Shown: in pieces, positions 44,205-54,629 of the stretch
Layout: every line of letters begins with the position of its first letter
How positions within the stretch are numbered: position 1 is the stretch's first letter
Assembly: GCF_020404765.1 (NCBI RefSeq)
Contig: NZ_JAIVEM010000097.1
Span: 124,001 to 188,000, forward strand
Length of the DNA stretch: 64,000 nt
Source: Paenibacillus sp. BJ-4
GTDB lineage: Bacteria; Bacillota; Bacilli; Paenibacillales; Paenibacillaceae
Direction of reading: 5' to 3'
Notes under the pieces: generated by a model
The model's input: only the letters and a program-made list of their open reading frames with translations
What the model was told of the DNA's origin: nothing
Database searches by the model: none
Translations under genes and position numbers: made by a program

Positions 44205-45476
44205 TTGAGATTAAGCATTGCTGAAAATCAAAGAAGTTTTGTAAAAGAGGGCAAGCCTTTCTTTTACTTGGCAGACACCGTCTGGAGCGCTTTTACCAAC
44301 GCGACGATTGAAGAGTGGAGCGATTACCTGGATTATCGAAAGATGCAGGGATTCAACGTTTTGCAAATCAACATGCTCCGCCAATGGGATGCAAGTGAAG
44401 CGGATTTGAATCTACAGCCGTTTGCATTACTGGAAAATGGAAATTTTGACTACCGTACATTAAACGCGGCCTATTTTGACCGGGCAGAAGTCATGATAAA
44501 GATGGCTGTAGAGCGCGGATTTATTCCAGCGTTGGTTCTGCTGTGGTGCAACTATGTACCGGATACGTGGGCTGAAATGTTCCAAAAGGACAATAAAATG
44601 CCGTTGGATTGCGTTGAAAGCTATATAACGTATGTTGTAAACCGCTATTCCCGGTTCGAGCCTGTTTATTTGATCAGCGGGGATACTGATTTTCCTAAAG
44701 AACGTGCTAATGCGTACTATTTGAAGGCGCTGGAAACGGTACAGCAATTAAGCCCGGCAAGCTTAACTACACTGCATATCCAAGGAAGATTGAGGGAAAT
44801 TCCTGAAATCTTTGAAAAACACAAGGGTCTTGGATTTTATATGTATCAATCAGGACATAATTCCCAATTTCAACATGTAGCCCACGAGATTGCGCAGCAC
44901 TTCTATCATAAGCCAGGAGTACGCCCCATTATCAATGGAGAACCTTGCTATGAACAGATCAGTTACAGCCGCAATGTGTACGGTAGATACACTGCACTGG
45001 ATGCCAGAAAGGCGGCATGGCAAAGTCTTCTTGCGGGCGGGGGAGCGGGAATCACCTACGGAGCGCACGGGATTTGGAGCTGGCATAAAAAAGGCAAGAA
45101 GTTCGGTATTGTAGAAGGGGAGGGCTTTGATAGTCCCTATGATTGGAGAACGGCATTGCGTTTTGAGGGCGCATGGGATTATTCCTTTATTAAATATTTG
45201 TTTGAAATGTATAACCTGATCGGTATGAAGCCGTTGGATATTGTTTTAAACAAGACAGAGGAGATCAGAGCTGCGGGGAACGAGAATACCATCGTCTTGT
45301 ATATCCCGGTTAACACGAAGGTGCGACTAAGTATCAACGTGCAGGACTACAAGTTTACGACCATTGATTTAGCGGAGAGACGATTTGCACAAACGGAGGT
45401 GTATGTCCAGGCTGATCAATCCGTCATAGACATGCATAGTTTTGAAAGTGACGTTGTGATCATCGGAACGAAATAA
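44205..45476 (+). CDS. DUF4038 (apiosidase-like) glycoside hydrolase
   Basis: About 423 residues, no signal peptide, so cytoplasmic. The opening pattern GKPFFYLADTVWSAFTNA, YLDYRKMQGFNVLQINML and later PIINGEPCYE with WQSLLAGGGAGITYGAHGIW fit the DUF4038/GH140-like TIM-barrel family, with the Glu in NGEP as a probable catalytic residue. TTG 44205 suits the AAAGGATG site; ATG 44196 lies within it. It is followed by a PTS transporter gene, so it may cleave an imported phosphorylated or free beta-glycoside. The sugar is not known. Confidence 0.82.
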   Translation: MRLSIAENQRSFVKEGKPFFYLADTVWSAFTNATIEEWSDYLDYRKMQGFNVLQINMLRQWDASEADLNLQPFALLENGNFDYRTLNAAYFDRAEVMIKMAVERGFIPALVLLWCNYVPDTWAEMFQKDNKMPLDCVESYITYVVNRYSRFEPVYLISGDTDFPKERANAYYLKALETVQQLSPASLTTLHIQGRLREIPEIFEKHKGLGFYMYQSGHNSQFQHVAHEIAQHFYHKPGVRPIINGEPCYEQISYSRNVYGRYTALDARKAAWQSLLAGGGAGITYGAHGIWSWHKKGKKFGIVEGEGFDSPYDWRTALRFEGAWDYSFIKYLFEMYNLIGMKPLDIVLNKTEEIRAAGNENTIVLYIPVNTKVRLSINVQDYKFTTIDLAERRFAQTEVYVQADQSVIDMHSFESDVVIIGTK

Positions 45477-45543
45477 ATAAGAAAATAGAAAGCGCATCCA
45501 AGAAGGAGTGATCATGATGGATTAGAAGAAGACGGCTAGAGAA

Positions 45544-47367
45544 GTGCTAAACTCGGTGGGGGGAAACGAAAATATAAACAGTGTCATTCACTGTGTGACT
45601 CGGCTAAGATTCAAACTGAAGGATCATCAATTACCTGATAAGGAACAAATCAAGCAGATTGACGGTGTGATTACTGTCGTAGAAAGCGGCGGTCAATTCC
45701 AGGTGGTTATTGGTAATGAGGTCCCTAAGGTATATGAAGCTCTTTTGGAGACGATGGGAGTAAAGCCGGATCAAGCGCGTCAAGAAGAGCAAAACAATGA
45801 GAAATCCGGTTTATTCAGCCGATTTGTCGATGTGATCTCAGGTGTGTTCATGCCCGTTGTTGGTGTGCTCGCCGCTGTGGGGATTCTAAAAGGACTGTTG
45901 GCCTTATGCACATCCCTGGGCTGGATGACGGATCAGATGGGTACGTATAAAATTTTATATGCGACAGCAGACGCTATGTTCTATTTCTTTCCGGTTATTC
46001 TAGGATTTTCAGCGGGTAAAAAATTCGGAGGAAACCCGTACCTGTCTGCTGTTTTGGGGGCCGCCTTGGTGTATCCGACGATTACTTCCGCCTTTACGGA
46101 TAAAACGGCGCTGTCCTTTTTGACCATACCTGTCGTTCTGATTAATTATACTTCTTCTGTTATACCTATCATTATTGCAGCATTTTTGGCAGCTAAGGTC
46201 GAAAAAATGATAAGCAAGTATGCACCTGCCTCCATTAAAATGTTCATTGTGCCTTTTCTGACCTTGGTTATCATATCACCGATTGTTTTTCTGGTTGTTG
46301 GGCCGATAGCAACTATAGTCAGCGATGGATTAGCTAAAGGCTCCATGTGGATTTATCAGTTAAGTCCGGCTGTAGCTGGTCTCGTTCTGGCCGGGTTCTG
46401 GCAAGGCATCATTATATTCGGTTTACATTGGGCATTCATTCCAATTCTCCTGAATAATGTAGTTACGAACGGGTTTGATCCGATTAACGGGATGTTGTTC
46501 TGTACGACTTTTGCGCAAACCGGTGCGGCTTTTGCCATTGCTTTAAAATCACGTGACCCTAAATTAAAACCTATTGCGACTTCTGCTACAATTGCGGGTT
46601 TGATGGGAGTTACAGAACCAGCGATTTACGGGGTTACGCTACCTGCCAAAAAGCCGTTTATTTTAGCTTCCATTGCCGCAGGTATAGCGGGAGCCACAGC
46701 AGGTCTACTGGGATCAACGGCATATGGTTTTGCCTCAGGCGGCGTTTTCGGTATTCCTCTGTTCATTAATCCCAAAGGTATAGATGCAGGCTTCATCGGT
46801 TTTATCATTTCTTTGGTTGTGGCTTTTGTACTTGGATTTATCCTGACCTATCTTTTCGGCTATAAAAATGCCAAGCCTGCGCCTGAGATTAAGGTTGCAG
46901 ATGAAAGCAAAGAGGAGGAAAAAATGGTATTCAGTCCTCTAAACGGTGAATTGATCCCTTTAACCGCTGTAAATGATGAGGCTTTCTCCAGTGGTGCGAT
47001 GGGTCAGGGAGCTGCTGTTATTCCGAAAGACGGGGTGGCCTACGCGCCATTTAACGGAACTGTTGTTACCGTTTTCAAAACCAAACATGCCATTGGGCTT
47101 ATCTCTGAAGAGGGCGTCGAACTGCTCATTCACATCGGAATTAATACCGTGAGCCTGAAAGGCAAACATTTCACTTCTTTTGTGTCTGAAGGGGATACGA
47201 TTCAAAAGGGAGACAAGCTGGTTGAATTTGACCAGGAAGCCATAGTAAGCGAAGGATATGATATCACTACATCCATCATTGTAACCAACACAGCCGTGTA
47301 CACGGATATCATAGTGGAAAATACGAAAGATGTTCATGCCGGAGACCACTTATTAAAGATTAAATAG
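45544..47367 (+). CDS. Beta-glucoside-type PTS transporter EIIBCA, 5' end broken by amber stop
   Basis: At least 607 residues. The EIIB domain has the phospho-Cys in HCVTRLRFKLKD, EIIC has ten or so membrane helices (about 90-440) with GVTEPAIYGV, and EIIA has phospho-His in LLIHIGINTVSLKG. The natural start is clearly ATG 45514/45517 after AAGGAGTG, encoding M-M-D, but the fourth codon is TAG (45523-45525) where the family has Tyr; K-K-T-A-R-E-V-L then continues in frame. Translation could restart at GTG 45544 with a poor site. The transporter may therefore be weakly made or inactive. Confidence 0.85.
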   Translation: MLNSVGGNENINSVIHCVTRLRFKLKDHQLPDKEQIKQIDGVITVVESGGQFQVVIGNEVPKVYEALLETMGVKPDQARQEEQNNEKSGLFSRFVDVISGVFMPVVGVLAAVGILKGLLALCTSLGWMTDQMGTYKILYATADAMFYFFPVILGFSAGKKFGGNPYLSAVLGAALVYPTITSAFTDKTALSFLTIPVVLINYTSSVIPIIIAAFLAAKVEKMISKYAPASIKMFIVPFLTLVIISPIVFLVVGPIATIVSDGLAKGSMWIYQLSPAVAGLVLAGFWQGIIIFGLHWAFIPILLNNVVTNGFDPINGMLFCTTFAQTGAAFAIALKSRDPKLKPIATSATIAGLMGVTEPAIYGVTLPAKKPFILASIAAGIAGATAGLLGSTAYGFASGGVFGIPLFINPKGIDAGFIGFIISLVVAFVLGFILTYLFGYKNAKPAPEIKVADESKEEEKMVFSPLNGELIPLTAVNDEAFSSGAMGQGAAVIPKDGVAYAPFNGTVVTVFKTKHAIGLISEEGVELLIHIGINTVSLKGKHFTSFVSEGDTIQKGDKLVEFDQEAIVSEGYDITTSIIVTNTAVYTDIIVENTKDVHAGDHLLKIK

Positions 47368-47546
47368 ATTTCAAATGTGGGAGAGAACGATGCGAGGCAG
47401 TACCTCTCATTCCGTTGACTCAAAACACGGCGGACATGGACTGAGTCAGATCGAAAGGGCATGTATATGGAGCGCCAGGGAAGCTCAAAGGCAATGAGCT
47501 TATTGCGATTCCCCGGCAATTCGTGCCGATGATGGCGGCAGTGAAG
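47368..47546 (+). other. Short convergent gap, possible coding scrap
   Basis: Between the PTS gene and the convergent glycosyltransferase there is no clear terminator, only a small hairpin (GAGGCAGTACCTC near 47393). One frame from about 47460 to 47560 reads VYGAPGKLKGNELIAIPRQF and ends VPMMAAVKLPHT, with no start or ribosome site. It looks protein-like and may be a gene remnant, but I cannot name the family. Confidence 0.25.
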
Positions 47547-48626
47547 TTACCTCACACCTAGCGAGTTCATCATCTGCCGGAAGGAGCGCACATATTTATC
47601 CGGTGCCAACAGGCTGACGATTCGTGCCTGCCCCTTTTGGCGGATGGATTCGCGATGAGGTATGTTGTTCATCAGGTCCAACCCTTGCAATACCGCCTGC
47701 AGGATGTCTCCTTGTTGGTAAAACTTACCGGTTTCGTTGTGATCAATGAATGCTCGTACTCCGTCTGAATCAGAGCTTAATACCGGGCAACGGCAGGCCA
47801 TCGCCTCAGCTACCGCATAGCCGAAGCCCTCTACCAGCGAAGTCGACAGCAGGTAGCCGCCGGAGTCGCCAATTATGGAGTAATACAGAGGCATTTTGGC
47901 ATGAGGAACGCTTTTAAAACGCTCAATAATCGAGGACATGCCGAGCTGAGCCAGCATCTTCTCAAATTGTATTTTATCCTCTGGCTGAGACAAGGTATCA
48001 TCATAAAACATCCAAATACGAAGATCCGCACGGTTTTGCAGCATCCAGTAAGAGATATCGACAAAATGCCTCCAGTTCTTGTTTGGCTCCAGCCGCCCAA
48101 CCCATGCAATGACCGGATGGATCGGAGGAGTGTTAGGTACATAATTAAATACGCTGGTATCCAGAACGTTTGGAAACACGTAACGCTTAAGCCACGGACA
48201 CATGCTGGAGAATAGATTCACTAAATGAGTCGTATCTGGCAGGAGTACGGCATCGGCATATTGTTGAAGATAGGGAACCGCATCCGCAACTACCAATGCC
48301 GCTTCTTTGTGTATGCCAAAACCTTGCGATTCATAGATTAATATCCCCTGATAGCCTAACATGCGCAGTCTGGGGAGCATAGGATAATCGGAAGAGACGA
48401 TAATTGCATCGTAGCGATGAACCTCCACCAGCTTTCGAATTTCTTCTTCGGAAGAAGTCATGAACACCGGAATATCGCCGTGCAGGTTTTGCATCCCAGT
48501 TCCTTGCTGATAATAGAGAAGGTGACATTCAATCCCGTCCTGAATGAGCACTTTACAGCGTTGGCGGTTCAGAGTTTCCACGCCGCCGCTGGGTATATAG
48601 AAAGTGAATAGAACTTTGATCTCCAT
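47547..48626 (-). CDS. Family 4 glycosyltransferase
   Basis: About 359 residues, GT-B fold. KVLFTFYIPSGGVETLNRQR starts the acceptor domain. VIAWVGRLEPNKNWRHF opens the donor domain, and STSLVEGFGYAVAEAMACRCPV is the GT4 E-x7-E region. AAAGGAGG is just 2 bp from ATG 48626 but 8 bp from an in-frame ATC at 48620, which reads I/M-K-V-L-F. It is the last gene of a minus-strand set with two other transferases beside a collagen-like protein gene, suggesting exosporium glycosylation (inference). Confidence 0.87.
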   Translation of the reverse strand: MEIKVLFTFYIPSGGVETLNRQRCKVLIQDGIECHLLYYQQGTGMQNLHGDIPVFMTSSEEEIRKLVEVHRYDAIIVSSDYPMLPRLRMLGYQGILIYESQGFGIHKEAALVVADAVPYLQQYADAVLLPDTTHLVNLFSSMCPWLKRYVFPNVLDTSVFNYVPNTPPIHPVIAWVGRLEPNKNWRHFVDISYWMLQNRADLRIWMFYDDTLSQPEDKIQFEKMLAQLGMSSIIERFKSVPHAKMPLYYSIIGDSGGYLLSTSLVEGFGYAVAEAMACRCPVLSSDSDGVRAFIDHNETGKFYQQGDILQAVLQGLDLMNNIPHRESIRQKGQARIVSLLAPDKYVRSFRQMMNSLGVR

Positions 48627-48694
48627 AACCTCCTTTGCCAATCGCAAGCCCCCCTATACCAAGTTATTCAAGCTACAGGACGGGGTGTGGGTAT

Positions 48695-49789
48695 CTATGG
48701 AAGCCTGGAATGAATCAGCGCATAATTATGGCTGAGCCGAGCATCCTCCGGGGAGCGCTCCGTTGCTTCTTTTGCGTATTCACAGGCTTTGTGCAGAAGG
48801 CCCAGCTCGTAGCAAGCAAGGGCTCCAAGATCATACAGTGTAGCGTCCCAGCAAAAATTTTCCTGCATGTACGTATCCGGTCGTGTCGTAATACGCAGCG
48901 CCTCTTCGACCATATGATAGACGGCAGGCCAGTTCCGTGTACGATAGGCAAGCTGGGCCATTTCCGTGAAAGGCTCACGTAAATGCGGTGCTTCCGCAAT
49001 GGCTCGGTATAACCAGCGTTCAGCCTCTTGCCATTGTTCAGTTGCCTGATAAGCTCTGGAAATAAAGCGCATGGAAGCGCTGCGTTCATCCGCCCAGCGC
49101 GCCTGCGGCATGGCGAGATGTCTTTGTAGTGTGGCGATGCATTCGTCCCAACGGCCATGGTACATATATTCCCGTCCCAAGTAATGCATGTTGCGGTCAT
49201 CCTCGGGAAACTCACGCACAGACTGCTCCAGCAGTGGAAGGTATTGGCTGCGGGACTTGTGCGGATCGGGATCATGATACAAGCAGAGCCGGTCTGACCG
49301 GATGCTGCGTTCCTCGTCTTCCCCGATATATTCAAGCACCTCATGCACTGGACGTACCCAGCGGTAGCCATGGCGAGTGTGTATTTTTTCTTTCCAGAAC
49401 CAAGTATAGGCGGTATCTTGCCCGGGCTGCCCATGCGTGAAGGCGTAAAGCATTCGGGTTGTTCCTTCTTTCCAATGGCGTTCCAATCGCGATCGCCAAC
49501 CCTCTTCCCAGATTTCATCCAGATCCGTACATACACAAATATCTACATCATCGGGGACCCATCGCAGGGACTCATTACGAGCCTCGTCAAAGCGCCAAGG
49601 GTCCACGTGAATGCAATGCACATCTGCACCCGCCTCGCGCAGTAGGGACACGGTATCGTCTGTAGAGCCGGTATCCGCTACAATGACAATATCGGCTTCC
49701 CGCATGGAGTTCATCCAGCGCTTGACGAATCGGGCTTCATTTTTGCTGATGGCATAGACAGCTATTTTGTACCGATTCGGTTGTTGCAT
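48695..49789 (-). CDS. Family 2 glycosyltransferase with TPR-like C-terminus (first)
   Basis: 364 residues. A GT-A domain (1-about 190) has IAVYAISKNEARF, VADTGSTDDTV and TDLDEIWEEGW with D-x-D. The C-terminal half consists of paired helices resembling tetratricopeptide repeats (MHYLGREYMYHGRWDECIAT, FISRAYQATEQWQEAERW). Such SunS/YkcC-like enzymes often glycosylate proteins, using the helical repeats for acceptor binding. AAAGGAGG precedes the ATG. It shares its layout with the upstream gene. Confidence 0.85.
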   Translation of the reverse strand: MQQPNRYKIAVYAISKNEARFVKRWMNSMREADIVIVADTGSTDDTVSLLREAGADVHCIHVDPWRFDEARNESLRWVPDDVDICVCTDLDEIWEEGWRSRLERHWKEGTTRMLYAFTHGQPGQDTAYTWFWKEKIHTRHGYRWVRPVHEVLEYIGEDEERSIRSDRLCLYHDPDPHKSRSQYLPLLEQSVREFPEDDRNMHYLGREYMYHGRWDECIATLQRHLAMPQARWADERSASMRFISRAYQATEQWQEAERWLYRAIAEAPHLREPFTEMAQLAYRTRNWPAVYHMVEEALRITTRPDTYMQENFCWDATLYDLGALACYELGLLHKACEYAKEATERSPEDARLSHNYALIHSRLP

Positions 49790-49846
49790 TGTGCTTGCTC
49801 CTCCTTTGACTTACTTAGAAATGATGGTGAAGTATGGGAGGCACAC

Positions 49847-50938
49847 CTATTGGGGAGGCTGCAGGATTGAACTGAAAAATTGTCGATTGTGCAGGACATG
49901 CGGATCGTTGGGGACATACGTCGCAGCTTGCTCATTGTGCCAATTCGCACGTGTGTAGTCCTTCAGCCGAAAATGGCAAATGCATAGCTGTATATGAGGA
50001 AACCAAGTGTGATACGGCTCCTGTACCGGGCCCATCGTGTCAGGGGGAGTTAGAACGGTAGCCATATCGTACCAGTAGATAGCTTTGGTGATCTCATTTT
50101 TGTGCAAAAAATAATGACCTATTCGACAGCACAGGTCTGGCCTGGGCGTATCGAAGGTCAAGCTTTGGAGAGCTGCAGTGATACTTTGCTCCAGCTTGCC
50201 AAGCTGTTGCAGACAGTCGGCCATTTTGCTACATGCACTTATTGCGTCCTCTATCCAACATTGTCCGGTATCGAGAAAATCCTGATAAGCCTGTACTGCC
50301 TGTTCATACCTTCCATTGTCCCTAAGCTCATTGGCGTAATAATAGAGGTCGCGTGGAGAGAGGATTTTGCCTTGGGCGAGCTGCTTCTCGTAAATTCGCA
50401 GATTTCGGCCTGGGGCGACTGTGTGTGTTCTGGTGTGAGTTATGGCTATATCGGCATGTTGAATATTTCCATCTACGGTGAGATACTCATGTACTGCTCC
50501 GTACCAACGGAATCCTGCCGAACGTCTTACCAAGCGGTTTCGATGAAAATGCAGTGTGACATTGCCATAATCATCGAAGGCATAGTGATATTTCATAGAC
50601 ACCGAGTCGACGGTAGGTGTGGCTGATGAATCAAGATTATGCCTTAGCTCAAGCAGCTTGTTTGCGTCTTGTTCCTTTAACATGTCATTGGCATCAAGCC
50701 AGAGAATGTACTCCTGTGTAGCTTGCTCAAACGAATAGTTACGTGCAAGGGCAAAATGATCTACCCAATCAAACGGAAAAATTCGATCTGTATAGGCGCG
50801 GCATATGTCAAGGGTTTGATCCTGTGAACCGGTGTCCACAATGTTAATTTCATCTACGATATGATGCACGGATTCAAGACAGCGGCCGATAGTGTTCTGA
50901 TCATTTTTGACGATCATGCACAGGCTGATACTGATCAA
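49847..50938 (-). CDS. Family 2 glycosyltransferase with TPR-like C-terminus (second)
   Basis: 363 residues with a TTG start about 10 bp after AAAGGAG. GT-A features are ISLCMIVKNDQNTIGRCL, VDTGSQDQT and LWLDANDM, and RWYGAVHEYL is conserved in protein-modifying GT2 enzymes. The remainder forms TPR-like helix pairs (YYYANELRDNGRYEQAVQAY). It is paralogous in design to the gene that follows it in transcription. It lies directly downstream of the collagen-like protein gene, whose many Thr residues are natural acceptor sites; this pairing is inferred. Confidence 0.85.
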   Translation of the reverse strand: MISISLCMIVKNDQNTIGRCLESVHHIVDEINIVDTGSQDQTLDICRAYTDRIFPFDWVDHFALARNYSFEQATQEYILWLDANDMLKEQDANKLLELRHNLDSSATPTVDSVSMKYHYAFDDYGNVTLHFHRNRLVRRSAGFRWYGAVHEYLTVDGNIQHADIAITHTRTHTVAPGRNLRIYEKQLAQGKILSPRDLYYYANELRDNGRYEQAVQAYQDFLDTGQCWIEDAISACSKMADCLQQLGKLEQSITAALQSLTFDTPRPDLCCRIGHYFLHKNEITKAIYWYDMATVLTPPDTMGPVQEPYHTWFPHIQLCICHFRLKDYTRANWHNEQAATYVPNDPHVLHNRQFFSSILQPPQ

Positions 50939-50979
50939 TGGAGCATCACTCCTTTGTAAGTCATTTCTGATTTATAGAA

Positions 50980-51003
50980 GCCCTGCCGTAATCACGGCAG
51001 GGC
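50980..51003 (-). terminator. Hairpin between collagen-like gene and glycosyltransferases
   Basis: Perfect 10-bp GC-rich stem (50980-50989 with 50994-51003) with a 4-nt loop. On the minus strand the tail is TTCTATAAAT, a poor T-run, so it may act as an attenuator, lowering expression of the downstream transferases. Confidence 0.6.
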
Positions 51004-51090
51004 AAGGATGACTAAGCCGAACGTACTAGCCAGCTTTGTCAACAGGGTATGTTACATCGGTTGAGTCCATGAGGAGGTCGTAAAAGAAGG

Positions 51091-52005
<915 letters not shown>

Positions 52006-52114
52006 CTATTTTCCTGTTCACATTTTAGACACATTATTTTAAGCTTCTATTTAAGTGACGTTAAGCTAAGGCTATATGTGTGGGATTATCATTAGAATTT
52101 AAAAGTGTAGCATG

Positions 52115-52735
52115 AGGTAGGGGGAGACCGCTGCGCGAAGGCTTTGGGCTTCCGATCGCTGTTGCTGTAGGATTCTTCTTGGATTAGATGAGACATATAA
52201 AGGTAAGAATCCTCCAGCAAAGGCGACCGCTGGCGCTTCTCCAGCTCCAACCCCTCCGCTCCGCTGCTACCCGCTACTCATGCACATTTTGGTAGGGGAG
52301 CAGGTAGGGGGAGACCGCTGCGCGAAGGCTTTGGGCTTTCGATCGCTGTTGCTGTAGGATTCTTTGGATTAGATGAGACATATAAAGGTAAGAATCCTCC
52401 AGCAAAGGCGACCGCTGGCGCTTCTCCAGCTCCAACCCCTCCGCTCCGCTGCTACCCGCTACTCATGCACATTTTGGTAGGGGAGCAGGTAGGGGGAGAC
52501 CGCTGCGCGAAGGCTTTGGGCTTTCGATCGCTGTTGCTGTAGGATTCTTTGGATTAGATGAGACATATAAAGGTAAGAATCCTCCAGCAAAGGCGACCGC
52601 TGGCGCTTCTCCAGCTCCAACCCCTCCGCTCCGCTGCTACCCGCTACTCATGCACATTTTGGTAGGGGAGCAGGTAGGGGAAGACTGCTGCGCGAAGGCT
52701 TTGGGCTTTCGAACGTTATTGTGGGGATTCTTTTG
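52115..52735. repeat. Tandem array of a ~185-bp palindromic repeat
   Basis: Units begin at AGGTAGGGG in 52115, 52302, 52487 and 52672, so periods are 187, 185 and 185 bp. The fourth is truncated near 52735. The three full copies differ by only a few bases. Each unit contains a long imperfect inverted repeat of about 25 bp whose core is AGGATTCTT...AAGAATCCT, and a GC-rich part (CTCCGCTCCGCTGCTACCCG). No open frame runs through it. It resembles an intergenic palindromic element amplified in place. Confidence 0.9.
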
Positions 52736-52789
52736 CCACGTGGTAGGGCGGTAAGATTTTGTAATACGATAAAAGAAAGGGTGAAACGT

Positions 52790-53905
52790 GTGCTCAAGGT
52801 GCAACAGGTAAGCAAGTGGTATGAGGGCAACCGGGGCGTACATAAGCTGGATTTTGAAATGCAGCGCGGTGAAATTGTCGGTTTTTTGGGGCCGAATGGT
52901 GCGGGTAAAACAACAACAATGCGCATGATTACAGGGTATCTCCAGCCGAATGAGGGAGTAATTACGATTGACGGCATCCCGATTCAGGATAAGGGCAGAC
53001 AGGCTCGTTCCAAAATCGGTTATTTGCCGGAGACTCCACCTTTGTATGGAGATATGTCCGTCCAATCCTATTTAAAATTTGTAGCTAGTATTCGGGACGT
53101 ACCTGCGCGAGAGCAGAAGCTGCGTATTTCTGAAATGATTTCCCGGCTGGGGCTGAACGGGCGTGAAAAACAACTGGTACGCAGTTTATCCAAAGGGTAT
53201 AAACAACGTTTGGGACTGGCGGGGGCGATGATCCATAACCCGGACTTGCTGGTGCTGGATGAACCGACCTCAGGCTTGGATCCTAATCAGATTTTGGAGA
53301 TTCGTCAGCTTATTCAGGAGATTGGTGAAAATCATACGGTACTGCTCAGCACGCATATTTTGCCTGAGGTGGACGCTTTATGCAATCGGGTCCTTATCAT
53401 CCATGAGGGTGAATTGGTGCTGGATGGGCGACCTGATACACTCGGCGGTTCGATGGAAGATGGATTTAAGGTAAAGGTGGAAGTCAAAGGAAAACGTGAG
53501 CAGGTGCTGGATGTCCTGCAGGCTTGGGGAAAAGTGGAGGTCGAGCCTTTAGCATCTGCCCTGTCTCATGCGGATATGAAGCGGACTGCAAGAGAGCAGG
53601 ATTTGACTGGAGTGTTGCTAACAGGAGCTTCCAGTGAGGATTTTCGCGAAGAGCTGTTTTATGTGTTGTCTGATGCGAGGCTTCCGATTTTGGAGATGAA
53701 AAAAGAGAGTCTTAGTCTGGAAAATATCTTCCAGCAGTTGACGACCCGCGAGACGGGGGCAGGTCAGGTCGGCGATCAAGCAGTTTATGCTGTATCCTTC
53801 ACGGAGAATACAGCATCCACAGGCGTTAAAGTAGGTCATGAAGAGTCCGCATCCAGCGGTAACATGGTCGTAGAAGACAAGGATACAGGAGGTAATCAGT
53901 CATGA
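52790..53905 (+). CDS. Gld-type ABC transporter ATP-binding protein
   Basis: About 371 residues. The ABC domain has Walker A GPNGAGKTTTM, signature LSKGYKQRLGLAGAM and Walker B LLVLDEPTSGLDP. A C-terminal extension (from about 220) of mixed character continues to the end and is longer than in simple ABC-2 ATPases. GTG 52790 is placed after AGAAAGGGTG. The operon partners (a permease, a GldG-like protein and a DUF4340 protein) match a widespread but poorly understood ABC-2 system related to gliding genes gldA/F/G. Cargo unknown. Confidence 0.88.
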   Translation: MLKVQQVSKWYEGNRGVHKLDFEMQRGEIVGFLGPNGAGKTTTMRMITGYLQPNEGVITIDGIPIQDKGRQARSKIGYLPETPPLYGDMSVQSYLKFVASIRDVPAREQKLRISEMISRLGLNGREKQLVRSLSKGYKQRLGLAGAMIHNPDLLVLDEPTSGLDPNQILEIRQLIQEIGENHTVLLSTHILPEVDALCNRVLIIHEGELVLDGRPDTLGGSMEDGFKVKVEVKGKREQVLDVLQAWGKVEVEPLASALSHADMKRTAREQDLTGVLLTGASSEDFREELFYVLSDARLPILEMKKESLSLENIFQQLTTRETGAGQVGDQAVYAVSFTENTASTGVKVGHEESASSGNMVVEDKDTGGNQS

Positions 53906-54624
53906 GGCGTTTGTTCGCGGTCTGTCAAAAAGAGCTACAGGCCTATTTGTGGACACCCACGACGTATTTTGCGCTGGCAGTGTACATGCTGCTGACGGGG
54001 TTACTCTTTTATACGAATTTTGTCCTGTATCAGCCCAGTATTCTGGACTATCGGTTAGTGCTTGGTGATACGCTGTCCATGCTGGTATTTGTCGTTCCAC
54101 TACTCACGATGCGGTTGGTCGCGGAGGAATTCAGGCAGGGTACAGATGAACTGCTGCTAACCTCACCTGTAAGTGTGACAGAAATGATTATCGGTAAATT
54201 TTTGGCGTCGCTGGGCATGTTGTTGATTTTAGTGCTGTGCAGTCTGGCGTATCCGGTGGTGATGTCCTTTTATGGATCGCTGGATTGGACGGTGGTGCTT
54301 ACATCCGTGATCGGTCTGTTTTTGCTTGGCGCATCCATGATGGCGATCGGCTTGTTTGCTTCGACGCTTTCACAGCATCAGATGATGTCGGCGGTTGTTA
54401 GCTTTATTATTTTACTCGTATTTTGGATGCTGGATTCGTTTGGTGGACAAACGGGCGCATCTGCGGCGGTACAGCAATGGCTGGAGCCTTTTTCACTAAC
54501 CGCACGGTTTGACAGTTTCACCAAAGGATTGCTGAACGGAGCCGATGTGATGTATTACGTGACAGTGGCGGCACTCTTTTTGCTGTTTAGCATCCAAGTA
54601 GTCGAACGGAAACGGTGGAGGTGA
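53902..54624 (+). CDS. ABC-2 type permease (GldF-like)
   Basis: 240 residues with six membrane helices and short loops, typical of ABC-2 permeases. An early VCQKELQAYLWTPTTYF precedes the first helix, as in GldF, and EEFRQGTDELLLTSPVS lies in the first cytoplasmic loop. It overlaps the ATPase gene by 4 bp (ATGA) and ends just before the next start. It should form the membrane channel with the GldG-like protein. Confidence 0.88.
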   Translation: MRRLFAVCQKELQAYLWTPTTYFALAVYMLLTGLLFYTNFVLYQPSILDYRLVLGDTLSMLVFVVPLLTMRLVAEEFRQGTDELLLTSPVSVTEMIIGKFLASLGMLLILVLCSLAYPVVMSFYGSLDWTVVLTSVIGLFLLGASMMAIGLFASTLSQHQMMSAVVSFIILLVFWMLDSFGGQTGASAAVQQWLEPFSLTARFDSFTKGLLNGADVMYYVTVAALFLLFSIQVVERKRWR

Positions 54625-54629
54625 TCAGG

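Noticed and set aside
50102..50626. Plus-strand frame of 174 codons
   Set aside because: Antisense to the GT2-TPR gene, whose domain motifs are clear; no ribosome site.
52115..52735. CRISPR array
   Set aside because: The repeats are 185 bp long, contiguous and without short unique spacers, and no cas genes are near.
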